From NCBI GenBank assembly GCA_024640225.1, contig JAHEFK010000001.1, positions 22,773 to 86,772 on the forward strand: a stretch of 64,000 nt of DNA. Direction: 5' to 3'. Shown piece by piece: positions 44,783 to 53,451 of the stretch (position 1 is the stretch's first letter; every line of letters begins with the position of its first letter). The notes under the pieces are model-generated. The model was not told where the DNA came from. It saw only the letters and a list, made by a program, of their open reading frames with translations, and searched no databases. Source of the stretch: Bacteroidota bacterium. Lineage in GTDB: Bacteria > Bacteroidota > Bacteroidia > Chitinophagales > Chitinophagaceae. The position numbers were made by a program, and so were the translations under genes.

Positions 44783-45421
44783 TTGCTATTAAATTCTTCA
44801 TATACTTTCCCAGATGTAGAGCTTGCAAGCGAAGAAGGTATTGTTGCTTTTGGCGGCGATTTACATCCCGAGCGTATTCTTAGCGCATATAAACAAGGCA
44901 TTTTTCCATGGTTTAACGAAGGAGAATTACCTATATGGTGGAGCCCCAATCCGCGTTGTGTGCTCTATCCAGCGCAATTAGTCATACAGAAAAGCATGCG
45001 CCCTTTACTAAATGGTACAAGCATGGTGTTTCAAATAAATAAGTGTTTTAAAAAAGTGATGGAGGCGTGTAAATCCATACATCGACCCGGACAAGAGGGA
45101 ACTTGGATTACAGAAGAAGTGATTGCTGCATATACCAAACTTCATGAAATGGGCTATGGGTATAGTTTTGAAACATGGCAGGATGAGGAATTGATAGGGG
45201 GCTTATATGGACTTAAAATTGGGAATGTGTTTTTTGGAGAAAGTATGTTTGCTAAAAAAACGAATGCTAGTAAATTCGCCTTTATAAAAGCTGTGCATTA
45301 TTTACAAGAACAAGGCGTACAATTAATCGACTGCCAGGTGCATACAGAACATTTGGAAAGCCTTGGAGCTGAAATGATAGCAAGAAAAGACTTCATAGCA
45401 TTAATAAAAAAATGGACCTAA
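44783..45421 (+). CDS. aat: Leucyl/phenylalanyl-tRNA-protein transferase
   Basis: A 212-residue cytosolic enzyme that transfers Leu or Phe from tRNA to proteins with N-terminal Arg or Lys, marking them for degradation by ClpAP via ClpS (N-degron pathway). Family motifs are FPDVELASEEGIVAFGGDL, ERILSAYKQGIFPWFNEGE, WWSPNPRCVLYP, HRPGQEGTWITEEVIAAY and GESMFAKKTNASKFAFIKAV. The start is TTG at 44783; no in-frame ATG or GTG precedes the conserved FPDVELA segment after the upstream gene ends. It follows the small lipoprotein by 13 bp. Confidence 0.94.
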   Translation: MLLNSSYTFPDVELASEEGIVAFGGDLHPERILSAYKQGIFPWFNEGELPIWWSPNPRCVLYPAQLVIQKSMRPLLNGTSMVFQINKCFKKVMEACKSIHRPGQEGTWITEEVIAAYTKLHEMGYGYSFETWQDEELIGGLYGLKIGNVFFGESMFAKKTNASKFAFIKAVHYLQEQGVQLIDCQVHTEHLESLGAEMIARKDFIALIKKWT

Positions 45422-45424
45422 GTA

Positions 45425-46513
45425 TTAAAATGCTTCGCCAATTTGAATATATAATCCATTGCTTCTGGAAATAGAAAAACCGTAATCGATGCGTATGTTC
45501 AATTTCTCTTTTCTGTTTAAGGCAAAACGAATACCGCTACCATAACAGAATTTAAAAGCATCAAAATTTACTTCTGATAAGGTATTGCCTACATTGCCTC
45601 CGCTGCAAAAGAATGCAGCTCCAAAGCGCCTATAAAGCGGCAAGCGATATTCTAACATGGCTAATATCATATTGTTATCCTTATATCGTCCATCGTAATA
45701 GCCACGCATTTCATTAGCGCCTCCTAATGAGGCTTGACTCCTTAAAGGTATTTCTTTACCCAAATTAAAGAAGCCATAGGTGCGCATAGCTAAAACTTGA
45801 TTTTTGTATAGGCGAATATATTTTTTAGCATCTATGATTAAATTAGAATACAAATAATCGGAACCTATTATTGGGTTAAAATGCGTTAACGAAATTTGAG
45901 CATAAGACCCCTTGTTAGGCACAAAAGCATGATTTCTGGTATCATAAGTAATGCTTGCACCCATGCCCATAACACGATATCCATTTCTACCTACAATTTG
46001 CTGTTGATCAAAAATACCGCCCTGCTTATAGGACACATCCATAACGCGCTGCTGTTCTACAATACCCCCTCCAAAAAAATGGCCAATTATTTTTCGTTGT
46101 AAGTGCGCATAAAAATAGAATTGCCTAAAACTATAGTTTTCCATTTGACTATGGTCAGCATATTTGCCTAAACCCCAAAACTTATCGGGAAACTTACTAT
46201 AAGAAATTTGATAATTAAGCACATAATGTTCTTTTTTAAAATAGGTAGTTCCATTTAATACGGTGATCAATTGTTTATTACTCGTATATATGCCTATTCC
46301 TTGAAGACTAGAAGTGCGGGTACTGGTATCGTGTTTGAAAGGACGAAAGGTAAGAGAATTGACAATGCCAAAAGCCCATCCGGTCTCTATGGATCGAGCA
46401 ATTATAGGAAATACAGCTAAATTATTTTTTTTAGCTGTGCTCGTATCCATAAACGCTAAAAGAGCATTTACTTTAAATAAGCACAATAAAATAAAAATGG
46501 AGATTGTTCGCAT
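45425..46513 (-). CDS. D15/BamA-superfamily outer-membrane barrel without POTRA domains
   Basis: A 362-residue exported protein. A signal peptide (ISIFILLCLFKVNALLA) is followed directly by amphipathic beta-strands, so the POTRA domains of full-length BamA/TamA are absent. The surface-antigen D15 signature is visible near the C-terminus: LRSQASLGGANEMRGYYDGR corresponds to the G-x-x-x-x-R-G-Y loop 6 motif, and YRLPLYRRFGAAFFCSGG follows. The protein ends with a strand finishing in Phe, as outer-membrane barrels often do. The function is unknown. Its -7 box lies 10 nt upstream. It is convergent with aat (3-bp gap). Confidence 0.82.
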   Translation of the reverse strand: MRTISIFILLCLFKVNALLAFMDTSTAKKNNLAVFPIIARSIETGWAFGIVNSLTFRPFKHDTSTRTSSLQGIGIYTSNKQLITVLNGTTYFKKEHYVLNYQISYSKFPDKFWGLGKYADHSQMENYSFRQFYFYAHLQRKIIGHFFGGGIVEQQRVMDVSYKQGGIFDQQQIVGRNGYRVMGMGASITYDTRNHAFVPNKGSYAQISLTHFNPIIGSDYLYSNLIIDAKKYIRLYKNQVLAMRTYGFFNLGKEIPLRSQASLGGANEMRGYYDGRYKDNNMILAMLEYRLPLYRRFGAAFFCSGGNVGNTLSEVNFDAFKFCYGSGIRFALNRKEKLNIRIDYGFSISRSNGLYIQIGEAF

Positions 46514-46523
46514 AGTTGCTTTA

Positions 46524-46531
46524 CAAAAGTA
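46524..46531 (-). promoter_or_regulatory. -7 box (TACTTTTG) for the D15 barrel gene
   Basis: Minus-strand TAnnTTTG match, 10 nt before the ATG at 46513, in the 100-bp divergent gap shared with nadC. Confidence 0.5.
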
Positions 46532-46587
46532 CTTTTTTTAATTAAAAGTAAATAGCTATTGCATACAGTAAACTAAATTCCTTTTTG

Positions 46588-46595
46588 TAGTTTTG
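46588..46595 (+). promoter_or_regulatory. -7 box (TAGTTTTG) for nadC
   Basis: Plus-strand TAnnTTTG match, 18 nt before the TTG start of nadC. No convincing -33 element at the normal spacing. Confidence 0.5.
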
Positions 46596-46613
46596 TTTAA
46601 TTAATTAAAAGCC

Positions 46614-47456
46614 TTGAATACACAAGAATTTATAAAAGCTGCATTAGCAGAAGACATTGGAAGTGGTGATCATTCTACCTTGGCTAGTATTGACGATAAG
46701 GTAATTGGTTCGGCTAAGTTAATCGTAAAAGAAGCGGGCGTAATAGCCGGCATTCGAATAGCTAAAGAAGTGTTTTCGTATTTAGATAGCGAGGCTGTTT
46801 TTACAGCAAATTATAAAGACGGAGATTTTTTAGCAGTAGGTACCATTGCTTTTACGGTAAAAGCCAAAGCCCAAGCTATCTTACAAGCAGAACGCTTAGT
46901 ATTGAATACCATGCAGCGCATGAGTGGTATAGCTACCCTTACGCATTCGTATGTAGATAAAATAAAAAACTATACGAGTACTATTTTAGATACTCGAAAA
47001 ACAACACCTCTATTTAGGGCATATGAAAAAGAAGCTGTTCTTTTAGGTGGTGCAAAAAATCATCGCATGGGCTTGTATGATATGATTATGCTAAAAGATA
47101 ATCATATCGATTATTGCGGCGGCATTGAAAAAGCAATTGCAGCGGCTAATGCGTATTTAAAAGAACATCAAATGCAATTGCCCATAGAAGTGGAAACACG
47201 TTCGCTAGAGGATGTAAAACGAGTAATGAAAGTAGGTGGTGTACAACGAATTATGTTGGATAATTTTACACCTCAAGAAATAGAAGCAGCGCTTGTACTT
47301 ATCAACAAGCAATACGAGACTGAAGCATCTGGTGGTATTAATTTTGACACCATAGAAGCCTATGCAGCTACAGGGGTAGATTTTATTTCTGTGGGTGCTG
47401 TTATACATCATGCAACCAGTTTAGATTTAAGCTTAAAAGCAGTGCTGCATGAATAA
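46614..47456 (+). CDS. nadC: Nicotinate-nucleotide pyrophosphorylase (carboxylating)
   Basis: A 280-residue quinolinate phosphoribosyltransferase that makes nicotinate mononucleotide in de novo NAD synthesis. Motifs are ALAEDIGSGDHSTLAS, AERLVLNTMQRMSGIATLT, ILDTRKTTPLFRAYEKEAVL, GGAKNHRMGLYDMIMLKDNH, EVETRSLEDV and IMLDNFTPQEI. The start is TTG at 46614: the codon four places upstream is an in-frame TAA, so no earlier start is possible and the family N-terminus begins here. The end overlaps the lipid kinase start by 8 bp. nadA and nadB are not nearby. Confidence 0.95.
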   Translation: MNTQEFIKAALAEDIGSGDHSTLASIDDKVIGSAKLIVKEAGVIAGIRIAKEVFSYLDSEAVFTANYKDGDFLAVGTIAFTVKAKAQAILQAERLVLNTMQRMSGIATLTHSYVDKIKNYTSTILDTRKTTPLFRAYEKEAVLLGGAKNHRMGLYDMIMLKDNHIDYCGGIEKAIAAANAYLKEHQMQLPIEVETRSLEDVKRVMKVGGVQRIMLDNFTPQEIEAALVLINKQYETEASGGINFDTIEAYAATGVDFISVGAVIHHATSLDLSLKAVLHE

Positions 47457-48339
47457 AAAGTTAATTGTTTTTATAATCAACCCAAAGTCGGGCGTAGAAC
47501 GCGTAAAGGAGTTAAAACAATTGATTTTAACAACGCTTAATCTGGAAAATTTTGATTACGAAATCTGGCATACAAAATATGCAAAACATGGTAAAGAACT
47601 TGCAAAGCAAGCCATAGAAAAAAATGCGATCGCTGTTGTTGCCGTGGGAGGTGATGGTTCTATAAATGATATTGCATCCAGTCTTATTGGTTCTAAACTG
47701 CACTTAGCTATTGTGCCAAAAGGATCTGGCAATGGGCTAGCAAGAACACTACAAATCCCATTAATTGCAGAGCAGGCTATCGCGCTAATTAATAAGTTTT
47801 CTACAGCACCTATTGATATTGCTACGGCCAATGATGCTTTGTTTTTAAGTAATGCCGGTATTGGTTATGATGCATTAATTGCCAAAAAATTTGCCCATAG
47901 CGAACAACGAGGACTTCGTGTCTATGCATGGTTGGTTAGCAAATACTTATGGCTATACAAAAGTAGATTTTATAAAGTAGTTATCGATGGAGTGGATTAT
48001 AGCGGAACTTATTTTTTAATTAATGTAGCGAATGGACAACAGTTTGGTTATAATTTTAAAATTGCTCCCGATGCTCATCTTCAAGATGGTTTATTAGATG
48101 TGGTTATGATAAAACCATTTCCAAAAATATATGGAGTAGTATTAGCATGGCATGCGTATCGAGGTACGATATTAAAAAGCAGCTATGTACATCGCGTGCG
48201 CGCTAAAGAGATTCTAATAAGCAATGACCAATTAAAACTGGCACACCTCGATGGCGACTCCTTGGAATGTGACCGAGAAGTAATGTTTAAAGTGTATCCC
48301 AATGCACTTTCTATTATTCAAAATAACGCAGCATTGTAA
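47449..48339 (+). CDS. Diacylglycerol/lipid kinase family protein
   Basis: A 296-residue kinase of the DAGK catalytic family (YegS/DgkB-like). The nucleotide-binding and catalytic segments are IVFIINPKSGVERVKEL, VAVGGDGSINDIASSLIG and LAIVPKGSGNGLARTL. The C-terminal beta domain includes FLINVANGQQFGYNFKIAP, and a late LAHLDGDSLECDREV segment supplies the conserved acidic residue. The likely reaction is phosphorylation of diacylglycerol or a related lipid at the inner membrane; the exact lipid is unknown. Its start overlaps nadC by 8 bp, so expression is coupled, though the pathways differ. Confidence 0.88.
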   Translation: MNKKLIVFIINPKSGVERVKELKQLILTTLNLENFDYEIWHTKYAKHGKELAKQAIEKNAIAVVAVGGDGSINDIASSLIGSKLHLAIVPKGSGNGLARTLQIPLIAEQAIALINKFSTAPIDIATANDALFLSNAGIGYDALIAKKFAHSEQRGLRVYAWLVSKYLWLYKSRFYKVVIDGVDYSGTYFLINVANGQQFGYNFKIAPDAHLQDGLLDVVMIKPFPKIYGVVLAWHAYRGTILKSSYVHRVRAKEILISNDQLKLAHLDGDSLECDREVMFKVYPNALSIIQNNAAL

Positions 48340-48380
48340 AATTAATCCTAACTTTATCCTTATTCCTTCAATCAAAAAGT

Positions 48381-49673
48381 ATGAAATACTTAGCCTTACC
48401 ACAGCAGTTATATAATCAAAATAGAGCGCGCTTTATTAAAAAAATGAAGCCTAACAGCATTGCTATTTTTCCTTCCAATCTCAATTTACCTGAGAATGGT
48501 GATGCGCAATACACATTTCGTCCCAATTCAGATATATTGTGGTTGTCAGGTATTCGTCAAGAAAAAACCATGGTGGTTTTATATCCCGATAACCCGGATG
48601 TGAACGCTAGAGAAATATTAGTATTGCTTCGTCCAAACGAACATTTAGAAAAATGGGAAGGTCATAAACTAAGAAAAGAGGAAGCTACGGCGATTAGTGG
48701 CATTAAAAATGTACAATGGTTGGATAGCTTTGATGCGGTATTGCACGTCATGATGCATCAAGCAGATATAGTATATTTAAATACTAATGAAAATGATCGC
48801 TTAGATTTAAGCATTCCTCGTTTGGATGTAACATATGTCAATGAAATTAAAAATCGCTATCCATTACATCAATACGAACGTGCTGCAAAATTAATGCGAG
48901 AGCTACGTGCTATTAAAACAAAAGAAGAAGTAGCCGTTACGCAAGTTGCTGTTGATATCACTGAAAAAGCATTTAGAAGAGTGATGCAGTTTATTAAACC
49001 CGGGGTGATGGAATATGAAATTGAAGCAGAAATTACGCATGAATTTTTACGCAATAGAGCTACTCGCCATGCATATGGCTGTATTTTAGCTTCAGGTGAT
49101 CGCGCGCGCATCTTACATTATGTGGAAAACAATCAAGCGTGTAAAAATGGCGAATTAATCCTAATGGACTTTGGTGCAGAATATGGTAATTATTGTGCCG
49201 ATATGACGCGTACCATACCTGTGAATGGAAAATTCACTAAACGACAAAAAGATGTTTACAACGCTTGTTTAGCAGTGCACAATTATGCAAAGAGTATATT
49301 AAAGCCTGGCATTTCTATACTGGATTATACTGCTAAGGTAAATGTATATATGGAGCAGCAGCTTATAAAATTAGGATTGATTTCGAAGACAGATATTAAA
49401 AATCAAGATCCAGCTAATCCTGCTTATAGAAAGTATTTTTATCATGGCGTTACCCATCATTTAGGTATTGATGTACATGATATTGGCACGAAACATTTGC
49501 CTATTAAGGAAGGCATGTTGTTTACAGTAGAGCCAGGTATTTATATTGAAGAAGAGCAAATGGGAATTCGAATAGAGAATAATATTTGGATCACTAAAAC
49601 TGGTCACATTGATTTATTCAAAAACATTCCAATAACTGTTGAAGAGATAGAGCGTTGCATGAAACGTAAATAA
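48381..49673 (+). CDS. pepP: Xaa-Pro aminopeptidase (aminopeptidase P, M24B)
   Basis: A 430-residue cytosolic dinuclear-metal peptidase that removes N-terminal residues preceding proline. The N-terminal creatinase-like domain (FRPNSDILWLSGIRQEKTMV) is followed by the pita-bread catalytic domain. Metal ligands appear in LILMDFGAEYGNYCADMTRTIP (two Asp), the His in YHGVTHHLGIDVHDIG, FTVEPGIYIEEE and MGIRIENN. The length matches bacterial PepP. It is followed by a terminator-like hairpin. Confidence 0.93.
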   Translation: MKYLALPQQLYNQNRARFIKKMKPNSIAIFPSNLNLPENGDAQYTFRPNSDILWLSGIRQEKTMVVLYPDNPDVNAREILVLLRPNEHLEKWEGHKLRKEEATAISGIKNVQWLDSFDAVLHVMMHQADIVYLNTNENDRLDLSIPRLDVTYVNEIKNRYPLHQYERAAKLMRELRAIKTKEEVAVTQVAVDITEKAFRRVMQFIKPGVMEYEIEAEITHEFLRNRATRHAYGCILASGDRARILHYVENNQACKNGELILMDFGAEYGNYCADMTRTIPVNGKFTKRQKDVYNACLAVHNYAKSILKPGISILDYTAKVNVYMEQQLIKLGLISKTDIKNQDPANPAYRKYFYHGVTHHLGIDVHDIGTKHLPIKEGMLFTVEPGIYIEEEQMGIRIENNIWITKTGHIDLFKNIPITVEEIERCMKRK

Positions 49674-49678
49674 AATTT

Positions 49679-49711
49679 AAGGAGGCTGTTAAGTCTCCTT
49701 TTATTTTATAA
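49679..49711 (+). terminator. Weak terminator after pepP
   Basis: A 6-bp stem (AAGGAG / CTCCTT) with a 10-nt loop followed by an AT-rich, T-biased tail, 6 bp beyond the pepP stop. Confidence 0.6.
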
Positions 49712-49743
49712 CGCATTGACAAATATTTATTGCGGGCAACTTG

Positions 49744-49751
49744 TATCTTTG
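49744..49751 (+). promoter_or_regulatory. -7 box (TATCTTTG) abutting the lysA start
   Basis: TAnnTTTG match ending 4 nt before the ATG at 49756. It overlaps a possible upstream TTG reading at 49741, excludes it, and suggests a leaderless mRNA. A TTGACA at 49716-49721 is 22 bp from the box, slightly far for a -33 element. Confidence 0.6.
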
Positions 49752-49755
49752 CAAA

Positions 49756-50967
49756 ATGAAAGAAACCATATCATCCCAACAGTTACTACAAATTGCCAAT
49801 GAATTTGGCACGCCTGTCTATGTGTATCATGCAGAGAAAATTACGGAGCAATTTGAAAAATTAAGCTCCGCATTTAAAGGACATCCTACTAAGTTTTTTT
49901 ATGCATGCAAGGCCTTAACCAATATTAATATACTTAAGCACTTATTACAATTAGGGGCTAACTTAGACTGTGTAAGTATTAATGAAGTCAAATTAGGCTT
50001 GCATGTTGGATTTGAGCCCAAGCAAATTTTATTTACCCCCAACTGTGTTGACTTTGCTGAAATACAGGAAGCAAAAGAATTGGGCGTAAATATTAATATT
50101 GATAACATTTCAATATTAGAACAGTTTGGCAATACTTATGGCAATAGTTATCCTGTTTGTATTCGTTTAAATCCTCATATTGAAGCAGGGGGAAATTATA
50201 AAATTTCAACAGGACATATAGATAGCAAATTTGGAATTTCCATTCATCAAATGCGCCATATAGAGCGTATTGTAAAAACAACTGGATTGCATGTTCAAGG
50301 ATTACACATGCATACCGGTAGTGAAATTAAAGACATTCAAGTTTTTTTACAAGCACTTGAATTAATGTTTGATATTGCACAACGCTTTGATCGCTTAGAT
50401 TTTATTGATTTAGGAAGTGGCTTTAAAGTACCGTATAAAGAAGGTGACAAAGAAACCAATGTGGAGTTATTGGGTGAGCAAGTTGCTGCAGCATTTATAG
50501 CTTTCGAAAAAGAATATCATAGACCCTTGGAGGTTTGGTTTGAGCCAGGTAAATATTTAGTGAGTCAATCCGGCACATTTTTAGTAAAAGCCAATGTCAT
50601 TAAGCAAACAACAGCTACTGTTTTTGTTGGCGTTAATTCAGGATTTAATCATCTTATTCGACCTATGTTTTATGATGCCTATCATGAAATAACAAATATT
50701 TCTAATCCTCAAGGTGCTGAACGAATTTATACGGTGGTTGGTAATATTTGTGAAACCGATACCTTCGCTTGGGATAGAGTATTGAATGAAGTACGAGAAG
50801 GAGATGTTTTAGCGTTTCATAATGCAGGAGCCTATGGTTTTGAAATGAGTAGTAATTTTAATGCACGATTAAAACCTGCAGAAGTACTATTTAAAAACAA
50901 TACCGCTCAATTAATAAGAGCTCGTGATACCTTTAATGATTTATTGCGTAATCAAATAGAATTATAA
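49756..50967 (+). CDS. lysA: Diaminopimelate decarboxylase
   Basis: A 403-residue PLP enzyme that decarboxylates meso-diaminopimelate to lysine. The PLP-lysine motif is KFFYACKALTNINIL near residue 49. Further family segments are CVSINEVKLGLHVGF, IRLNPHIEAGGNYKISTG with SKFGI after it, GLHMHTGSEIKD, FIDLGSGFKVPY and the C-terminal ICETDTFAWDR and FHNAGAYGFEMSSNFN. The start at 49756 is fixed by the -7 box. It begins an operon with the LOG-family gene (4-bp gap) and the SpmAB-like gene (2-bp gap). Asd, an earlier enzyme of this pathway, is encoded at the far end of the window. Confidence 0.94.
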   Translation: MKETISSQQLLQIANEFGTPVYVYHAEKITEQFEKLSSAFKGHPTKFFYACKALTNINILKHLLQLGANLDCVSINEVKLGLHVGFEPKQILFTPNCVDFAEIQEAKELGVNINIDNISILEQFGNTYGNSYPVCIRLNPHIEAGGNYKISTGHIDSKFGISIHQMRHIERIVKTTGLHVQGLHMHTGSEIKDIQVFLQALELMFDIAQRFDRLDFIDLGSGFKVPYKEGDKETNVELLGEQVAAAFIAFEKEYHRPLEVWFEPGKYLVSQSGTFLVKANVIKQTTATVFVGVNSGFNHLIRPMFYDAYHEITNISNPQGAERIYTVVGNICETDTFAWDRVLNEVREGDVLAFHNAGAYGFEMSSNFNARLKPAEVLFKNNTAQLIRARDTFNDLLRNQIEL

Positions 50968-50971
50968 CTGA

Positions 50972-51553
50972 ATGAATCGAATTGCTGTTTTTTGTGGAGC
51001 TGGTGAAGGCACACTTCCAATTTTTAAAGCCGAAGCCTATGCCTTGGGTACTTATTTGGCAAAGCATCAAATACAATTGGTGTATGGTGGTGCTAAGATA
51101 GGATTGATGGGCGCTGTGGCAGATGGTGTGTTGCAAAACAAGGGAACAGCCATTGGTGTGATACCTACTTTTTTATTGACCTTAGAAGTGGCTCATCAGC
51201 ACTTAACAGAATTGATTGAAGTGCCTAGTATGCATGAGCGTAAACGTATCATGCATGAAAAAAGTGATGCTATCATTACCTTGCCTGGTGGTTTTGGTAC
51301 TTTGGAAGAATTGTTTGAAATGCTTACCTGGTCTCAGTTAGGGCTGCATCAAAAGCCTATTGGAATATTAAATACAGAGGGTTTTTATGATGCCTTATTA
51401 CTGCAAATAGCGCACATGGTAAAATATGGTTTTTTAAAAAAAGAAAATGCAGCGCTCATTGTTGTAGAAAATACGATTGAGGCTTTGATTGAAAAAATGA
51501 ATGCCTATAAAAAACCATCCACCCATCTTCATATCACTTCTCAACAAACATAA
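50972..51553 (+). CDS. LOG-family phosphoribohydrolase (TIGR00730)
   Basis: A 193-residue Rossmann-fold protein of the LONELY GUY family. Key motifs are IAVFCGAGEG, YGGAKIGLMGAVADGVL, and the diagnostic MHERKRIMHE followed by LPGGFGTLEELFE (PGGxGTxxE). Family members release a base from nucleoside 5'-monophosphates: cytokinin ribotides in plants and AMP or similar nucleotides in bacteria. The bacterial physiological role is unclear. It is encoded 4 bp after lysA and 2 bp before a nucleoside-recognition-type membrane protein. Confidence 0.92.
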   Translation: MNRIAVFCGAGEGTLPIFKAEAYALGTYLAKHQIQLVYGGAKIGLMGAVADGVLQNKGTAIGVIPTFLLTLEVAHQHLTELIEVPSMHERKRIMHEKSDAIITLPGGFGTLEELFEMLTWSQLGLHQKPIGILNTEGFYDALLLQIAHMVKYGFLKKENAALIVVENTIEALIEKMNAYKKPSTHLHITSQQT

Positions 51554-51555
51554 AT

Positions 51556-53016
51556 ATGACATTAGGTAAAATATGGTCTGCCTTTATAATTATAGCTATT
51601 TCGGTAGCGTGCTATCAATTAATTGCCAATAAGCAAACAGTCATTTTTAGCAAAATGGTTATTGGTAAAGCAGACGATCCTGTGGATACGGTATATTATA
51701 CCTTAGCGCAAAACCCTATAAAGGCTGGTTTTAAAGACACTGTTTCGTTTGTTAATTATGCCAAAACCTTTGCGTATGCTCCAGCTAGCAATGAGCATGC
51801 CGCTACAATGGTAATAGCTGCAACATCGCCAACAAGTATTGAGCAATTGAAAGTACGATGGATAAAACCGAGTGATGGTATTATTGAAACATGTAAAAGT
51901 GCGGTTCAAATTTGTTTAGGTTTAATTGGTATTATGGCTCTTTTTATGGGCTTAATGCGCATTGCTGAAGTAGCAGGAGGCATACAGTGGTTATCAAAAA
52001 TAATAGGTCCATTTTTTAGTAAACTTTTTCCAGAGATACCTAAAGGGCATCCATCTATCGGGCATATGATGCTCAATTTTTCTGCAAATTTATTGGGCTT
52101 AGATAATGCTGCAACACCTTTTGGTTTAAAAGCAATGCAGTCTCTCCAAGAGCTTAATCCAAATAAAGAAACAGCCTCTAATGCACAAATCATGTTTTTA
52201 TGTTTGCATGCATCTGGCTTAACCCTCATTCCTATAAGTATCATAGCTACGCGTGCAGCGCTTAAATCAGCAAATCCCACAGATATTTTTGTGCCTTGTA
52301 TGTTGGCTACGTTTATAGCTACTATGGCTGCAATGATCATAGTGAGTCTGCGTCAAAAGATAAAATTATTTCAACCGGTTATACTAGCTTGGATACTTGG
52401 ATTATCCATTGTAATTGCTTCTTTAGTAGTGTACATGTTGCACCTTTCTCAAGCTGGTTTAAATGAATTTTCATCCTTATTAAGTAATGGTATCATTTTA
52501 TTTTTATTTGTAGCTATTATCGGTGGCGCATGGTATAAAAAAATAGATGTTTTTGATGCCTTTGTAGAAGGTGCTAAAGGCGGTTTTGAAACGTCTATAA
52601 AAATTATTCCCTATTTAGTGGGCATGTTAGTAGCTATCAGTATGTTGCGAACTAGTGGCACTTTTGATTTGTGTGTGCAAGGAATGAAACATGTTTTTGC
52701 TAGTATTGGAGTAGATACACACTTTGTAGATGGACTGCCTACTGCCTTAATAAAACCAATGAGCGGTAGTGGTGCAAGAGGAATGATGATTGATACGATG
52801 AAGAATGTGGGTGTTGATTCGTTTGCGGGCAAATTGTCGTGTGTTTTGCAAGGCTCTTCAGATACTACCTTGTATGTTGTAGCCGTATATTTTGGAGCGG
52901 TAGGCATTAAAAAAACACGCTATGCCATCAGTACTATGTTATTAGCCGACTTGGTAGGTATTATTAGTGCCGTATTACTTAGCTACTTGTTTTTTGCAAA
53001 AGATCTAATTGCTTAG
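51556..53016 (+). CDS. Fused SpmA-SpmB-like membrane protein with two nucleoside-recognition (Gate) domains
   Basis: A 486-residue integral membrane protein. After an N-terminal anchor and a ~100-residue extracytoplasmic region come two Gate domains. The first (about 120-275) shows CLGLIGIMALFMGLMRIAE, HMMLNFSANLLGLDNAATPFG and FLCLHASGLTLIPISII, typical of SpmA. The second (about 330-480) shows VFDAFVEGAKGGFETSIKI, LVGMLVAISMLRTSG, MSGSGARGMMIDTM and CVLQGSSDTTLYVVAVYFG, typical of SpmB. In Bacillus these are separate spore-maturation proteins; fused forms occur in non-sporulating Bacteroidota, so the role here is not sporulation. Transport of a nucleoside or small metabolite is inferred only. 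Confidence 0.9.
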   Translation: MTLGKIWSAFIIIAISVACYQLIANKQTVIFSKMVIGKADDPVDTVYYTLAQNPIKAGFKDTVSFVNYAKTFAYAPASNEHAATMVIAATSPTSIEQLKVRWIKPSDGIIETCKSAVQICLGLIGIMALFMGLMRIAEVAGGIQWLSKIIGPFFSKLFPEIPKGHPSIGHMMLNFSANLLGLDNAATPFGLKAMQSLQELNPNKETASNAQIMFLCLHASGLTLIPISIIATRAALKSANPTDIFVPCMLATFIATMAAMIIVSLRQKIKLFQPVILAWILGLSIVIASLVVYMLHLSQAGLNEFSSLLSNGIILFLFVAIIGGAWYKKIDVFDAFVEGAKGGFETSIKIIPYLVGMLVAISMLRTSGTFDLCVQGMKHVFASIGVDTHFVDGLPTALIKPMSGSGARGMMIDTMKNVGVDSFAGKLSCVLQGSSDTTLYVVAVYFGAVGIKKTRYAISTMLLADLVGIISAVLLSYLFFAKDLIA

Positions 53017-53421
53017 TGTATCTAGTAACGCAGGGTTGTTCTTAGGGTCTAATTGATTTTTCAAATCATTAAAATCCAATTTTGCACACGCTACTTTCCA
53101 ATCGCCATGCTCTTTTATAAGCATTAGTGACAATTCTTTTTCTTGATCTTGGAGGCGATAGCCTACTATTGCGGTATCCTTTTTTTGTGAAATTAAATTG
53201 GGACTAACACTAATCTTCTTGTCAAATTGTATACTATCCAATCGGATCATAAAATAAAAACGAACTAATTCTTTTGTTTGGTCTGTAGCGCTTGAAAGCA
53301 TGGCGCTTGAGTCGTTGTTAATAAGTCCAGTAAGAAATTTTTCAGCACTTTTTTGGGGCGTTGTGGTGTTGCAACTTGCAAAAAGTATAACGAGTAGACT
53401 TATAAAAACGTGTTTTTTCAT
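53005..53421 (-). CDS. Small hypothetical lipoprotein (DUF4878-like)
   Basis: A 138-residue lipoprotein. The signal MKKHVFISLLVILFASC ends in lipobox FASC (Cys17). The mature part follows the plan of DUF4878/NTF2-like lipoproteins: TPQKSAEKFLTGLINNDSSA (an early helix 'A..f...l...d...a'), then strands in DTAIVGYRLQD and ELSLMLIKEHGDWKVACAKLD. Family assignment is moderate. The gene overlaps the 3' end of the SpmAB-like gene by 12 bp in convergent orientation. It follows the YiiX-like gene by 30 bp and is likely in its operon. Confidence 0.78.
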   Translation of the reverse strand: MKKHVFISLLVILFASCNTTTPQKSAEKFLTGLINNDSSAMLSSATDQTKELVRFYFMIRLDSIQFDKKISVSPNLISQKKDTAIVGYRLQDQEKELSLMLIKEHGDWKVACAKLDFNDLKNQLDPKNNPALLDTLSN

Positions 53422-53451
53422 AGGGTTGAATTAGGTGTTAAAATTAATCAA

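Noticed and set aside
51906..52340. 144-codon minus-strand ORF inside the SpmAB-like gene
   Set aside because: The plus strand encodes a clear Gate-domain protein; the antisense reading has no recognisable motif.
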